64,000 nt of DNA. It comes from Chloroflexota bacterium. GTDB lineage: Bacteria > Chloroflexota > UBA6077 > CF-72. Below the pieces are notes generated by a model. That model saw only the letters and a list, made by a program, of their open reading frames with translations, did no database searches and was not told where the DNA came from. Shown here piece after piece: positions 8,646 to 18,191 of the stretch. Position numbers and translations under genes: made by a program. Each line of letters begins with the position of its first letter. Position 1 is the first letter of the stretch. Location: positions 211,761 to 275,760 of the forward strand of contig JACPOP010000014.1 of the NCBI GenBank assembly GCA_016191465.1, in the 5' to 3' direction.

Positions 8646-9014
8646 GCGGTCACACGGCCAGCCCAGGGAAGGCACCGCGGGCGGCGGAGGGCTGGCGATG
8701 CGTTCGGCCACGAGACGGCGATCTCTCGCGGTGCACGGAATCGGCGTTGGCGCGTCGTGTAACGGGCGCACCACAACAACGCCGGGGGGCGCCGGAGACC
8801 GCGAAACGCGGCCGGCCTCCTCGGGGATGCTGCCTATACTCAGCCCAATGGCCCGCCCCCGCCTTGTTGCGAGTCAGCGCTCCGAAGCCCCGTGCCCCAG
8901 TGCGACGCCGAACGGGAATTCGCCCGGTCCCGGGCGTCGACCCAAGAAGGTCGGCGGGGACTTGGCGGACGCCGCACCATCCCGCGCCACGTGCTTCCCG
9001 GGCCGCAACTGAGG
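8646..9014 (+). other. 369-base gap before the purine operon; no purS
   Basis: No convincing protein is encoded in any frame. TGCCTATACT with a possible -10 hexamer at 8835-8840 is the best promoter candidate for the purine operon. I looked for the small PurS subunit here because it often precedes purQ and did not find it. An open frame 8698-9012 has composition unlike the neighbours and no recognisable motif. Confidence 0.4.
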
Positions 9015-9770
9015 ATGGCTGTGGCGCGGTTCGCCGTGATCCGGTTTCCGGGGACGAACTGCGAGCGAGAAACCGTCAGGGTTCTTCGCGAGGTCCTGGA
9101 ACAGTCGGTGGACGAGCCGCTGTGGCATGCCGATCCACGGCCCCTCGACGAGTACGACTGCGTCATTCTGCCGGGCGGGTTTGCCCACGGCGACCACCTC
9201 CGCGCCGGTGCGATCGCCCGCTTTTCGGCGATCATGGCCGACGTGGAGCGGTACGCCGCTCGCGGCGGCCTGGTGCTGGGCATTTGCAATGGATTCCAGG
9301 TGCTCCTTGAAGCGGGGCTGCTCCCCGGGGCGATGCTGCGCAACGCCACGCTCCAGTTCCGCGGCGCGTGGGTTCATTGCCGCGTGGAGCGCACGGACTC
9401 GCCGTTCACCGCCGCGTGCCAGCCCGGCCAGGTGCTGCGACTTCCCATTGCCCACGGCGAAGGCAGCTATGCCGTGGCTGGCCCCGAGGACCTGGAGCGC
9501 CTGGAGCGCGCTGGCGCCGTGCTGCTCCGGTACTCCGATCCCGCGGGTGCTGTCACGGCAGCGGCCAACCCCAACGGCTCGCTGGGCAACATCGCCGGGA
9601 TCACCAACCCGCGCGGCAACGTGTTTGGCCTCATGCCGCACCCGGAGCGGGCGTGCGAGTCGCTCCTGGGGAGCGTCGACGGCATGCCGCTACTGCGCTC
9701 CATCGTCCAGCACGTGACCACCGAACGGGGCGAGGCTTCGGTTACCCGGGAGCTCAGTCCGGCGTGCTGA
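9015..9770 (+). CDS. purQ: Phosphoribosylformylglycinamidine synthase, glutaminase subunit
   Basis: A protein of 251 residues, a class I glutamine amidotransferase that supplies ammonia to PurL. It begins MAVARFAVIRFPGTNCE, the usual PurQ start. The nucleophile is the Cys in LGICNGFQVL, and the His-Glu pair is in LMPHPERA. ATG 9015 is chosen over the longer frame from 8892 because the conserved region begins there. It overlaps purL by 7 bases, which implies translational coupling. Confidence 0.95.
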   Translation: MAVARFAVIRFPGTNCERETVRVLREVLEQSVDEPLWHADPRPLDEYDCVILPGGFAHGDHLRAGAIARFSAIMADVERYAARGGLVLGICNGFQVLLEAGLLPGAMLRNATLQFRGAWVHCRVERTDSPFTAACQPGQVLRLPIAHGEGSYAVAGPEDLERLERAGAVLLRYSDPAGAVTAAANPNGSLGNIAGITNPRGNVFGLMPHPERACESLLGSVDGMPLLRSIVQHVTTERGEASVTRELSPAC

Positions 9771-12010
9771 GCGCCACGGTGGCGGCACCCGTGTCCGGGC
9801 GCTGGCGGTACCCGGTCGCGCAGATCCGCCAGTTTGGCCTGCTGGAGCCTGAGTATGCGCAAGCAGTAGAACGGCTCGGCCGCGAGCCGAACCTGGTGGA
9901 GCTGGGCATCCTGGGCGCCATGTGGAGCGAGCACTGCGGCTACAAGCACTCGCGCCGCCTGCTGAAGCTCCTCCCGACCACCGGGCCGCGCGTCCTGCAA
10001 GGGCCCGGCGAAAACGCCGGGGCGGTGTCGATCGGCGACGGGCTGGCGGTGGCGTTGAAAATGGAGTCGCACAACCACCCCAGCGCCGTCGAGCCGGTCC
10101 AGGGCGCCGCCACCGGCGTGGGCGGCATCCTGCGCGACATCTTCACGATGGGTGCACGCCCCGTCGCGATCCTGGACTCGCTGCGCTTCGGTGATCCGTC
10201 TGACCATAGGACCCCGCACCTGGTGGACGGCGTCATCGCCGGGATTGCCTTCTACGGCAACTGCATCGGCGTTCCAACCGTCGGGGGTGAGATTTCCTTC
10301 GACCCGAGCTACACGGGCAATCCGCTGGTGAACGCCATGTGCGTGGGCGTGCTGCCAGCGGACCGGCTGACACGGGCGGCGGCCAGCGGGCCCGGCAATC
10401 CGCTCATCCTGGTCGGTGCAGACACCGGGCGCGACGGCATCCAGGGCGCCGCGTTCGCCTCCAACGACGATCCGCGGGCAAGCCACCGCGGGGTGATCCA
10501 GGTCGGCAACCCGTTCCTTGAAAAGCTGCTCCTCGAAGCCTGCCTGGAGCTCATCGAGCGGGGCGGTGTGCTGGCGATGCAGGATCTCGGGGCCGCGGGA
10601 CTCACCTCTTCCAGTGTGGAGATGGCCGCCCGTGGCGGGCTGGGCGTGGAGATCGACGTCCAGCAGGTCCCCCGCCGAGAGACGGGCATGAACGCCTTCG
10701 AGGTGATGCTCTCCGAATCGCAGGAGCGGATGCTGGTGCTGGTGGAGCGCGGCCAGGAGGCCGGGTTGATGGACCACTTCGCCCACTGGGGCCTGCACGC
10801 GGCGGTGATCGGCAGCATCACGGCCGATGGCACGATCCGCATCCGCGACGGTGCAGAGACCGTGGCCGAGCTCCCGATCCCGCTCCTGGCTGACGACGTA
10901 CCCGCGTATGCCCTGCGCCCAGAGCGGCCGGCGACGGTGATGGATTGCACCGGGCTTGATGTCCCGTCCGGGCTTGATCTCTCACACGCGCTCCTGTCGC
11001 TCCTCGGCAGCCCCAACCTGTGCTCGCGGGCCTACGCCTTCGTGCAGTACGACTCAACCGTTCAGGCCAACACCGCGTTTGGTCCCGGTGAAGGCGCCGC
11101 GGCGCTCATCCGAGTGGAAGGAACGCACAAAGGGCTGGCAATTTCGACCGACTGCAATCCACGCTACATGCGGCTCGACCCGCGCCGTGGGGCGCAGCAG
11201 GCCGTAGCCGAGGCGGCCCGCAACGTGGCCTGCGTGGGCGCCGAGCCGATTGCCGTGACGGATTGCCTGAACTTTGGAAACCCGGAGAAGCCCGAGGTCG
11301 CGTGGCAGCTCTCGGAGGCCGTGCACGGCCTCGCGGAGGCGTGCCGGGCGCTGGACGTACCGATTGTGAGCGGCAACGTCAGCCTCTACAACGAAACCGC
11401 TGGCCTGGGCGCCATCGCACCCACGCCAGCGGTCGGCCTGGTGGGCTTGATCGAACCGATCGAGGACCGGGTTGGGATCGGGTTTCACGAGGGTGATGCC
11501 GTCGTGCTGCTGGGTCAGCCGGTGGACACGCTCTCCACCGGCGAGCTCAGGGCCGTCGTCCTGGGCGACGAGCGGGGGCCGTTCCCGCGGCTCGACCTTG
11601 CCGCCGAGCGGCGGCTTGGCGATCTGCTGCGCTCGCTCGCGCAGGCACGGCGGGTGCGCTCGGCGCAGGACGTCTCGGACGGCGGGCTCGCGATTGCGGT
11701 GGCGGAGTGCGCCCTCGCCAGCAACGTCGGGTGCCGGCTTAAGAGCGAGGTGCTTCGGGCCGATGGTGGACCCGTGGCGGCGCTATTCTCTGAGGACCAG
11801 GGCCGGGCGGTGGTGGGCTGCCTGGTGTCGGAGGCCCCCGCCGTGCTGGCGGCAGCGGTGGCGGCAGGGGTGCCGGCGCGTGTGATCGGCCATGCCGGCG
11901 GAACGAGGCTCGTGGCACCGGGGTTGCTGGACGTGCCACTCGCCGCGGCGCGTGCCGCGCACGAATCGGGGTTCGCGCGCCTGCTTGGTCACACGGGGAC
12001 AAGGGTCTGA
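9764..12010 (+). CDS. purL: Phosphoribosylformylglycinamidine synthase, synthetase subunit
   Basis: A small-type PurL of 748 residues that converts FGAR to FGAM with ATP and ammonia. Recognisable blocks are MWSEHCGYKHSR near residue 45, GPGENAGAVSIGDG, KMESHNHPSAVEPVQGAATGVGG, and in the second half DCLNFGNPEKPE and VSGNVSLYNE. The GTG at 9764 overlaps the purQ stop; the frame is open far upstream, but the homologous part begins here. The small type normally works in a complex with PurQ and PurS; no purS lies in the window. Confidence 0.95.
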   Translation: MLSATVAAPVSGRWRYPVAQIRQFGLLEPEYAQAVERLGREPNLVELGILGAMWSEHCGYKHSRRLLKLLPTTGPRVLQGPGENAGAVSIGDGLAVALKMESHNHPSAVEPVQGAATGVGGILRDIFTMGARPVAILDSLRFGDPSDHRTPHLVDGVIAGIAFYGNCIGVPTVGGEISFDPSYTGNPLVNAMCVGVLPADRLTRAAASGPGNPLILVGADTGRDGIQGAAFASNDDPRASHRGVIQVGNPFLEKLLLEACLELIERGGVLAMQDLGAAGLTSSSVEMAARGGLGVEIDVQQVPRRETGMNAFEVMLSESQERMLVLVERGQEAGLMDHFAHWGLHAAVIGSITADGTIRIRDGAETVAELPIPLLADDVPAYALRPERPATVMDCTGLDVPSGLDLSHALLSLLGSPNLCSRAYAFVQYDSTVQANTAFGPGEGAAALIRVEGTHKGLAISTDCNPRYMRLDPRRGAQQAVAEAARNVACVGAEPIAVTDCLNFGNPEKPEVAWQLSEAVHGLAEACRALDVPIVSGNVSLYNETAGLGAIAPTPAVGLVGLIEPIEDRVGIGFHEGDAVVLLGQPVDTLSTGELRAVVLGDERGPFPRLDLAAERRLGDLLRSLAQARRVRSAQDVSDGGLAIAVAECALASNVGCRLKSEVLRADGGPVAALFSEDQGRAVVGCLVSEAPAVLAAAVAAGVPARVIGHAGGTRLVAPGLLDVPLAAARAAHESGFARLLGHTGTRV

Positions 12011-12171
12011 TGTTCTATGACACGGGGTGTGCGAGGCTGTGATGTTGAGCGCGCAGAACCGCCATCCCATTGCAGCTCAGCGGTCCTGCCGGGGCAGACC
12101 GTGACTCTGCTCGCCAACCCGGCGCTCTGCGCAGACGGCCGTTCTTCCGCCGCGCGCACGGATCAGGCGTG

Positions 12172-13614
12172 ATGGGCAAGTTGCCACGAGAGTCCCGCTC
12201 ATGGGGCGAGAAGTGCGGCGTCGTGGGGGTCTTTGCCCCGCGCGAGTCCGAGCCCGCCCGGCTCGCTTTCTTTGCGTTGTATGCGCTCCAGCACCGGGGC
12301 CAGGAGAGCGCCGGGATCTGCACGTCGGACGGCAGCGGCCTGCGCAACCTGACCGGCATGGGCCTGGTAAACCAGGTCTTTAACGAGCGCGACTTGCAGA
12401 AGCTGCGGGGCACGTTGGCTATCGGCCACACGCGCTACTCCACTACGGGCGCCAGCCGCGCCGGCAACGCCCAGCCATTCGTGGTCTCCAGTGGCACCGA
12501 GCTAGGCGGGCTGGCGCTCGCCCACAACGGCAACATCGTCAACGTCGGCGCGATCCGCACCCGAGTCCAGGCCCTGGGCGGCCAGCCAAAGACCGCGACC
12601 GATTCCGAGCTGGCGGCGCACCTGGTCGCCCGCACGCCGGGCGCCACCTGGCGCGCACGCATGGAGGCGGCACTGCCGCTGCTGGAGGGCGCCTTCAGCC
12701 TCACGATGCTGACCCGCGACCGGCTGTGGGCAGTGCGCGATCCATGGGGCATCCGTCCGCTCGCGCTTGGACGGCTGCCAGGCGGCTGGATCGTCGCCTC
12801 GGAGACGTGCGCGCTGGACACCGTGGGCGCGGAGCTTATGCGAGAGATCGAGCCGGGCGAGCTGATCTCCATTGGGCCCGATGGCGTCGAGACGTCCCGC
12901 CCCTGGGCGGACAACCCGAAACCGCGTGCCGCGTGCTCGTTCGAGTTCATCTATTTCGCCCGCCCGGACAGCCTCGTGGATGGTCAGCTGGTGTATGCCA
13001 CCCGAGAGCGCATGGGCGAAGCGCTCGCCCTCGAACACCCGGTGGACGCCGATTTCGTCATGCCGGTGCCCGATTCGGCCACCCCCGCGGCAATCGGCTA
13101 CGCCCGTGCCGCGCGCATCCCCTACCGCGAGGGCCTGGTCAAGAACCGCTACATCGGGAGGACCTTCATCCAGCCGTCGCAGGCCCAGCGCGAGACTGGC
13201 GTTGGCTTGAAGTTCAACCCGCTGCCCGAGGTGTTACGGGGACAGCGTATCGTGCTGGTAGACGACAGCATCGTGCGGGGCACCACCACGCCGCGAATCG
13301 TCGCGATGCTGCGCCGCGCGGGCGCGCGGGAGGTCCACCTGCGCATCTGCGCCCCGCCGATCACGCACGCCTGCCACCTGGGGGTTGATACCGCGCCCGA
13401 GGACACGCTGATAGCGAACCAGCACTCGGTCGCCGAAATTCGTGCCCTCACGGGCGCTGATTCGCTGGGCTTCCTCAGCCTTGACGGTCTGAACCGCGCT
13501 ATCAGCCTGGACGAGGCGAGCCTGTGTAACGCGTGCTTCCACGGGCGGTACCCCATGCCGATCGAGGGGCGGCTTGCGAAACTGGCGCTCGAGGTGGGCG
13601 CATCGCGTGATTGA
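12172..13614 (+). CDS. purF: Amidophosphoribosyltransferase
   Basis: A protein of 480 residues that makes phosphoribosylamine from PRPP and glutamine, the first step of purine synthesis. The N-terminal nucleophile Cys is in GEKCGVVGVFAPRE at residue 15, preceded by a short propeptide as in B. subtilis-type enzymes. HTRYSTTG and LAHNGNIVN belong to the glutaminase domain. The PRPP loop is VLVDDSIVRGTT near residue 365. ATG 12172 is preferred to the in-frame TTG at 12070. The stop overlaps the purM start by 8 bases. Confidence 0.95.
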   Translation: MGKLPRESRSWGEKCGVVGVFAPRESEPARLAFFALYALQHRGQESAGICTSDGSGLRNLTGMGLVNQVFNERDLQKLRGTLAIGHTRYSTTGASRAGNAQPFVVSSGTELGGLALAHNGNIVNVGAIRTRVQALGGQPKTATDSELAAHLVARTPGATWRARMEAALPLLEGAFSLTMLTRDRLWAVRDPWGIRPLALGRLPGGWIVASETCALDTVGAELMREIEPGELISIGPDGVETSRPWADNPKPRAACSFEFIYFARPDSLVDGQLVYATRERMGEALALEHPVDADFVMPVPDSATPAAIGYARAARIPYREGLVKNRYIGRTFIQPSQAQRETGVGLKFNPLPEVLRGQRIVLVDDSIVRGTTTPRIVAMLRRAGAREVHLRICAPPITHACHLGVDTAPEDTLIANQHSVAEIRALTGADSLGFLSLDGLNRAISLDEASLCNACFHGRYPMPIEGRLAKLALEVGASRD

Positions 13615-14629
13615 GGCGCTCACCTACGCTGCCGCCGGCGTCGACATCCAGGCTGCCGAAGTGAACGTGCGGCGTATCGGCGCACACGTCCGGTCCACAC
13701 ACGGCCCTTCGGTCCTCGGCAGCTTCGGCGCATTCGCCGGCCTGTACCACCTAACCGGGCTGAAAGACCCGGTGCTGGTGGCCAGCACCGATGGCGTTGG
13801 CTCCAAGCTGGAGCTTGCCCACAAGCTCGCGCAGCACGAGGGGATCGGCCGCGACCTGGTCAACCTGTCCGTCAACGACATCCTGACGGCCGGCGCCCGA
13901 CCGCTGTTCTTCCTGGACTACATCGCCCTGCATAGCATGGAGCACGACCAGGTGGAGGCGCTCGTACGGGGCATGTCCGCGGCATGCCGAGAGAACGAGT
14001 GCGCGCTGCTTGGTGGCGAGACCGCCCAGTTGCCGGACCTGTACCAGCCGGGGCAGTATGACCTGGCCGGGTTCGTCGTCGGCGTCGTCGAGCGCGAGCA
14101 GATCGTGGACGGCTCGCGCGTGCAGCTCGGCGATGCCGTCTGGGCGCTGCCTTCCACGGGCCTGCACACCAATGGGTTCACCCTGGCGCGCCGCGTGATC
14201 GCCACTGCCGAACTCGACCTGCGCCAGCCGCGCGACGACCTGGGAGGACAGAGCCTCGGCGAAGCGTTGCTGGCCGCGCACCCGTCGTACCTTGCCGCCA
14301 TGCGGCCGCTCCTCGCCGCCGGCGCGGTGAAGGCGATGGCGCACATCACCGGCGGCGGTCTCGCGGGCAACCTGCCGCGCGTGCTGCCTGCAGCCATGGG
14401 CGCCGACGTGGCGTGGGGCGCGTGGCCCGTGCCACCGGTGTTCGAGGTGCTGCGCCGAGCGGGTGGTATCGCCCACGAGGAGATGCTGCGCGTGTTCAAT
14501 ATGGGGCTTGGGTTCGTATTCGTGGTCGAGCCCGGGGTGGACTGCCCGGGTGCCCTGCGGATCGGCACCATCGTGCCCAGCAGTGGGGATGGCGAGCGCG
14601 TCGTGGTCACCGGAGCACCACGGGATTGA
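13607..14629 (+). CDS. purM: Phosphoribosylformylglycinamidine cyclo-ligase (AIR synthetase)
   Basis: A protein of 340 residues that closes FGAM to AIR with ATP. The start VIEALTYAAAGVDIQAAE, then VASTDGVGSKLELA, VNLSVNDILTAGARPLFFLDY, LLGGETAQLPD and the glycine-rich AHITGGGLAGNLPRV are PurM signatures. GTG 13607 overlaps the end of purF, and the stop overlaps the purN start. Confidence 0.95.
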   Translation: MIEALTYAAAGVDIQAAEVNVRRIGAHVRSTHGPSVLGSFGAFAGLYHLTGLKDPVLVASTDGVGSKLELAHKLAQHEGIGRDLVNLSVNDILTAGARPLFFLDYIALHSMEHDQVEALVRGMSAACRENECALLGGETAQLPDLYQPGQYDLAGFVVGVVEREQIVDGSRVQLGDAVWALPSTGLHTNGFTLARRVIATAELDLRQPRDDLGGQSLGEALLAAHPSYLAAMRPLLAAGAVKAMAHITGGGLAGNLPRVLPAAMGADVAWGAWPVPPVFEVLRRAGGIAHEEMLRVFNMGLGFVFVVEPGVDCPGALRIGTIVPSSGDGERVVVTGAPRD

Positions 14630-15291
14630 TCGAAACGCCGCCCAGCACCCCAGTTCAGCACCCCTGCGATGGCGAGGCGTGGATCCTCCGGGTTGGCGTG
14701 CTCGTGTCCGGAAATGGCACGAACTTGCAGGCGCTGCTAGATGCGCAGGCCGCGGGGGTCTTGGGGGCCCGGGTGGTAGTGGTGGGCTGCAACCGGGCTG
14801 ATGCGCGTGCGCTTGAACGCGCTCGGGCCGCGGGCGTCGCGGTCTGCCTGGCGGACCGGACGCAGATCAGGAAGCGGATCGAGCGGCAGGCCCTCTTACG
14901 GGCCGCGCTGCTGGAGGCCCGGGTCGACCTGGTCGTCCTGGCGGGCTTCGACGAGATCCTGACGCCGGAGCTCGTGTCCACGTTCGCGGGGCGGATCGTG
15001 AACACGCACCCGTCGCTGCTGCCCGCGTTCGGCGGCACCATGCACGCGGTGCGCGCGGCCCTGGAGCACGGCGTCAAGGTGTCCGGCTGCACCGTCCACC
15101 TGGTAACGGACAAGCTCGACGGAGGGCCGATCCTCGACCAGCGCGCGGTTCCGGTCCTGGACGGCGACACGGAGGAGACCCTGCACCGGCGCATCCTGGA
15201 GCAGGAGCATCTGCTGCTGCCCCTCACCGTGCGGGCCTTCGCCGAGGGGCGTCTCGCGCTGCCACGCCCGGCCGTATACGTTTCCGCGTGA
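14626..15291 (+). CDS. purN: Phosphoribosylglycinamide formyltransferase
   Basis: A protein of 221 residues that transfers a formyl group from 10-formyl-THF to GAR. It contains LVSGNGTNLQALLD, VDLVVLAGF, the active-site NTHPSLLPAFGG and SGCTVHLVTDKLDGGPI with the catalytic Asp. TTG 14626 overlaps the purM stop (TTGA) and is preceded by GGAG at about 8 bases, so a rare start coupled to the upstream gene is likely. The N-terminus is about 20 residues longer than in E. coli. Confidence 0.93.
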   Translation: MIETPPSTPVQHPCDGEAWILRVGVLVSGNGTNLQALLDAQAAGVLGARVVVVGCNRADARALERARAAGVAVCLADRTQIRKRIERQALLRAALLEARVDLVVLAGFDEILTPELVSTFAGRIVNTHPSLLPAFGGTMHAVRAALEHGVKVSGCTVHLVTDKLDGGPILDQRAVPVLDGDTEETLHRRILEQEHLLLPLTVRAFAEGRLALPRPAVYVSA

Positions 15292-15306
15292 TAGCATCCG
15301 CCCCAC

Positions 15307-16989
15307 GTGTCCGGTGCTCAACACCGGGTTCCGCCGGCGGCGAACATGCCAGCAGCACCCGCCGCTGCCCATCGTCCACACCTCGGCTCCCGGCGAGCTG
15401 AGCATCCAGTCCCCGAGGTCCAGCGCTTGCGCGCCATCGTCTCCGTTTCTGACAAGACCGGCATCGTCGATTTTGCCCGCGCGCTCACGGAGCGCGGCAT
15501 TGAGGTGTACTCCACGGGTGGTACCGAGACACTCCTGCGCGATGCTGGTATCCAGGTCGCCAGCGTCTCCGCGCTGACCGGCTCGCCCGAGATCCTCGGT
15601 GGTCGCGTGAAGACGCTCCACCCAACAATTCACGGGGGCCTGCTGGCCTTGCGCGACAACCCCGCGCACATGGCAGAGCTCGCCGAGCACGGGATTCAGC
15701 CGATCGACCTGGTGGTGGTCAACCTGTACCCGTTCCTCGAGACCGTGCGGAAGGCTGGGACCGACCTGCCGGAGGCGCTGGAGAACGTCGACATCGGCGG
15801 CGTGACGCTGCTGCGAGCCGCGGCCAAGAACTTCGCCAGCGTGCTGGTGGTGTGCGAGCCGGCTGATTACCCAAGGGTGCTGGGAGAGATGGATCGCGAG
15901 GGGGGCGCGAGTCAGGACACGCGCCGCCGTCTCGCTGCCAGGGCCTTCCAGCACTGCGCCGTGTACGACAGCCACGTTGCCACCTACCTGCGCCCGCACG
16001 ACGACATCTTCCCGAAGGCCTACACCGTGGCGCTCTCGAAGATCGCCGACTTCCGGGCGGGCGAGAACCCCCACCAGTTGGCGGCACTGTACGCCGAGAG
16101 CACGCCGAAGCCCAGCCCCGCGGGCTTCCTGGGTGCCGAACAGCTCACGGGCATTCCGCCCGCGTTCAACAACAGTTACGACGCCGACCTGGCCTGCCAG
16201 GCGGTCGCGGACTTCTCGACCACCTGCGTGGCCATGATCAAGCACGGTGCGTTGTGTGGCCTGAGCCTTGGCGACACCGTTGCCGATGCGTACCGGAAGG
16301 CCCTGGCGGCTGACCCGCAGTCGGCCTTTGGGGGCGCCATAGCCGCCAACCGCGTCGTCGACGAAGAGGTCGCGCGCGAGATTGCAAGCGTCTTCTTTGA
16401 GGATCTCATCGCGCCGGGCTTCACCGATGAAGCCCTGGCGATCCTACGGCAGCGCAAGGACCTGCGCGTGTTTGCCAGCCGTGGCGATCACCAGACCGCG
16501 CGTGGCGCAACGGGTGGGATGGCTCCGGCGACCGAGCTGGATTACACACGCGTCCTGGGCGGATTCCTGGTCCAGACGCGCGACACGCTGCCGGAGCAAT
16601 CGTTTACGCCGAACGTCATCACCCAGCGGCAGCCAACGCTGGCGGAGATTACCGCGCTGTACTTCGGCTGGCGGGCGGTGAAGCATGCCCGCTCGCACGC
16701 GGTGGTGCTCGTGCGCGGGCACTCGGTGGTGGGCGTGGGCGCCGGGCAGGCAAGCCGAATCGCCGCGGTGGAGATGGCGCTGCACCGTGCCGGTGAGCGC
16801 GCCCAGGGCGCCGTGCTGGCCTCCGACGGATTCTTCCCGTTCCCGGATTCCCTCGAGCGCGCAAGTGAAGCCGGCGTGACGGCGGTCATCCAGCCCGGCG
16901 GCGCCATGCGTGACACCGAGATCATCCGGGCCGCGAACCGCCACGGCCTGGCGATGATCTACACCAACGAGCGCCACTACCGGCACTGA
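15307..16989 (+). CDS. purH: Bifunctional PurH (IMP cyclohydrolase / AICAR transformylase), transformylase domain altered
   Basis: The longest reading is 560 residues. The cyclohydrolase domain starts at RAIVSVSDKTGIVDFARAL and includes GGRVKTLHPTIHGG. The second domain has GENPHQLAALY, IKHGALCG (normally KHxNPCG) and VKHARSHAVVLV, where the usual SNA/SNS Asn is His. The first 40 residues are low-complexity; TTG 15427, preceded by CCGAGG, gives about 520 residues and matches the family, so 15307 is only the outer bound. The stop overlaps the next gene by one base. The cyclohydrolase is probably active; transformylase activity is doubtful. Confidence 0.9.
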   Translation: MSGAQHRVPPAANMPAAPAAAHRPHLGSRRAEHPVPEVQRLRAIVSVSDKTGIVDFARALTERGIEVYSTGGTETLLRDAGIQVASVSALTGSPEILGGRVKTLHPTIHGGLLALRDNPAHMAELAEHGIQPIDLVVVNLYPFLETVRKAGTDLPEALENVDIGGVTLLRAAAKNFASVLVVCEPADYPRVLGEMDREGGASQDTRRRLAARAFQHCAVYDSHVATYLRPHDDIFPKAYTVALSKIADFRAGENPHQLAALYAESTPKPSPAGFLGAEQLTGIPPAFNNSYDADLACQAVADFSTTCVAMIKHGALCGLSLGDTVADAYRKALAADPQSAFGGAIAANRVVDEEVAREIASVFFEDLIAPGFTDEALAILRQRKDLRVFASRGDHQTARGATGGMAPATELDYTRVLGGFLVQTRDTLPEQSFTPNVITQRQPTLAEITALYFGWRAVKHARSHAVVLVRGHSVVGVGAGQASRIAAVEMALHRAGERAQGAVLASDGFFPFPDSLERASEAGVTAVIQPGGAMRDTEIIRAANRHGLAMIYTNERHYRH

Positions 16990-18191
16990 TGCCGGCGGCC
17001 GAAGAGGCGCCGCGGGCCGCGCGTGACGCGCTGGCCCTGAAGTACGGCCTCAACCCGCACCAGGCGCCAGCGCGGGTCCTGCGCGAGGGCGGCCTGCCGT
17101 TTCAGGTCCTGCGGGGCCGGCCGGGTTACATCAACCTCCTGGACGCGCTCGGCTCCTGGCAACTCGTCCGCGAGCTGAAGGCAGCGCTGGAGCTGCCGGC
17201 CGCGGCGAGCTTCAAGCACACCAGCCCGGCCGGTGCCGCGGTGGGGCATCCGCTCTCGGCGTCCCTCACGCGGGCGTACTTCGTCGAGGGCATGGATCTC
17301 TCGCCGCTGGCCGCCGCGTACGCTCGGGCGCGCGGGGCAGATCGGGTGTCGTCGTACGGCGACTGGGTGGCGCTTTCGGACGTGGTCGACGAGCCCACCG
17401 CGCGGCTCCTGCGGCGCGAGGCGTCGGATGGCGTGATCGCGCCGGGCTTCGAGCCAGCCGCGCTGGCGGTGCTGCAGGAGAAGAAGGAAGGCTACGTCAT
17501 TCTCCAGGTGGACCCGTCGTACGAGCCGCCGGCGCCCCTGGAGCGGCGCGACGTCTTCGGCGTTACCTTTGAGCAGCGGCGAAACGACCGGCGGATCACG
17601 TCGGACCTGCTGGCGAACGTCGTAACGGCAGCGAAGGACCTGCCGGCCGAGGCGCGACGGGACCTGCTGGTGGGGCTGATCGCGCTCAAGTACACCCAGT
17701 CCAACTCGGTCTGCTTCTCGCGCGATGGGCAGGTGATTGGCGTGGGCGCCGGCCAGCAGTCGCGGATCCACTGCACCCGGCTCGCCGCCGCCAAGGCCGA
17801 CCTGTGGCACCTGCGCCAGCATCCGGCGGTGCTGGACCTGCCCTTTCGCCAGGGCATCACCCGCACGGAGCGTGACAACGCCATCGACGGCTTCCTCCGC
17901 GACGATCTCTCGGAGCCGGAGGAGCGGCTGTGGACAGGCTCGTTCGAGCAAATGCCGCGGCGGCTCACGACGGACGAACAGCGGGCATGGCTGGCCGTGT
18001 TCGCCGCCGACGTTGCGCTGACCTCGGACGCCTTCTTCCCGTTCCGCGACAACCTGGATCGAGCCGCGCGCGGCGGTGTCCGCTACGTCGCCCAACCGGG
18101 GGGCTCGCTGCGTGACGACGCGGTGATCGCAGCCTGCGACGAGTACGGCATGACGATGGCCTTCACCGGCGTTCGGCTGTTCCTGCACTGA
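16989..18191 (+). CDS. Stand-alone AICAR transformylase, eukaryote-like type
   Basis: A protein of 400 residues equal to the transformylase half of bifunctional enzymes, without the cyclohydrolase domain. It keeps LKYGLNPHQAPA, SFKHTSPAGAAVG with the catalytic Lys-His, AAYARARGADR, KYTQSNSVCF with the conserved Asn, GVGAGQQSRIHCTRLA and SDAFFPFRDN. From memory, these blocks resemble the C-terminal half of vertebrate ATIC more than the domain of the adjacent purH. ATG 16989 overlaps the purH stop. It probably performs the formylation of AICAR, with purH supplying the cyclohydrolase (inference). Confidence 0.92.
   Translation: MPAAEEAPRAARDALALKYGLNPHQAPARVLREGGLPFQVLRGRPGYINLLDALGSWQLVRELKAALELPAAASFKHTSPAGAAVGHPLSASLTRAYFVEGMDLSPLAAAYARARGADRVSSYGDWVALSDVVDEPTARLLRREASDGVIAPGFEPAALAVLQEKKEGYVILQVDPSYEPPAPLERRDVFGVTFEQRRNDRRITSDLLANVVTAAKDLPAEARRDLLVGLIALKYTQSNSVCFSRDGQVIGVGAGQQSRIHCTRLAAAKADLWHLRQHPAVLDLPFRQGITRTERDNAIDGFLRDDLSEPEERLWTGSFEQMPRRLTTDEQRAWLAVFAADVALTSDAFFPFRDNLDRAARGGVRYVAQPGGSLRDDAVIAACDEYGMTMAFTGVRLFLH

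Noticed and set aside
9368..9763. Long N-terminal extension of purL
   Set aside because: This part is the shadow of purQ in another frame; PurL homology starts at the GTG at 9764.
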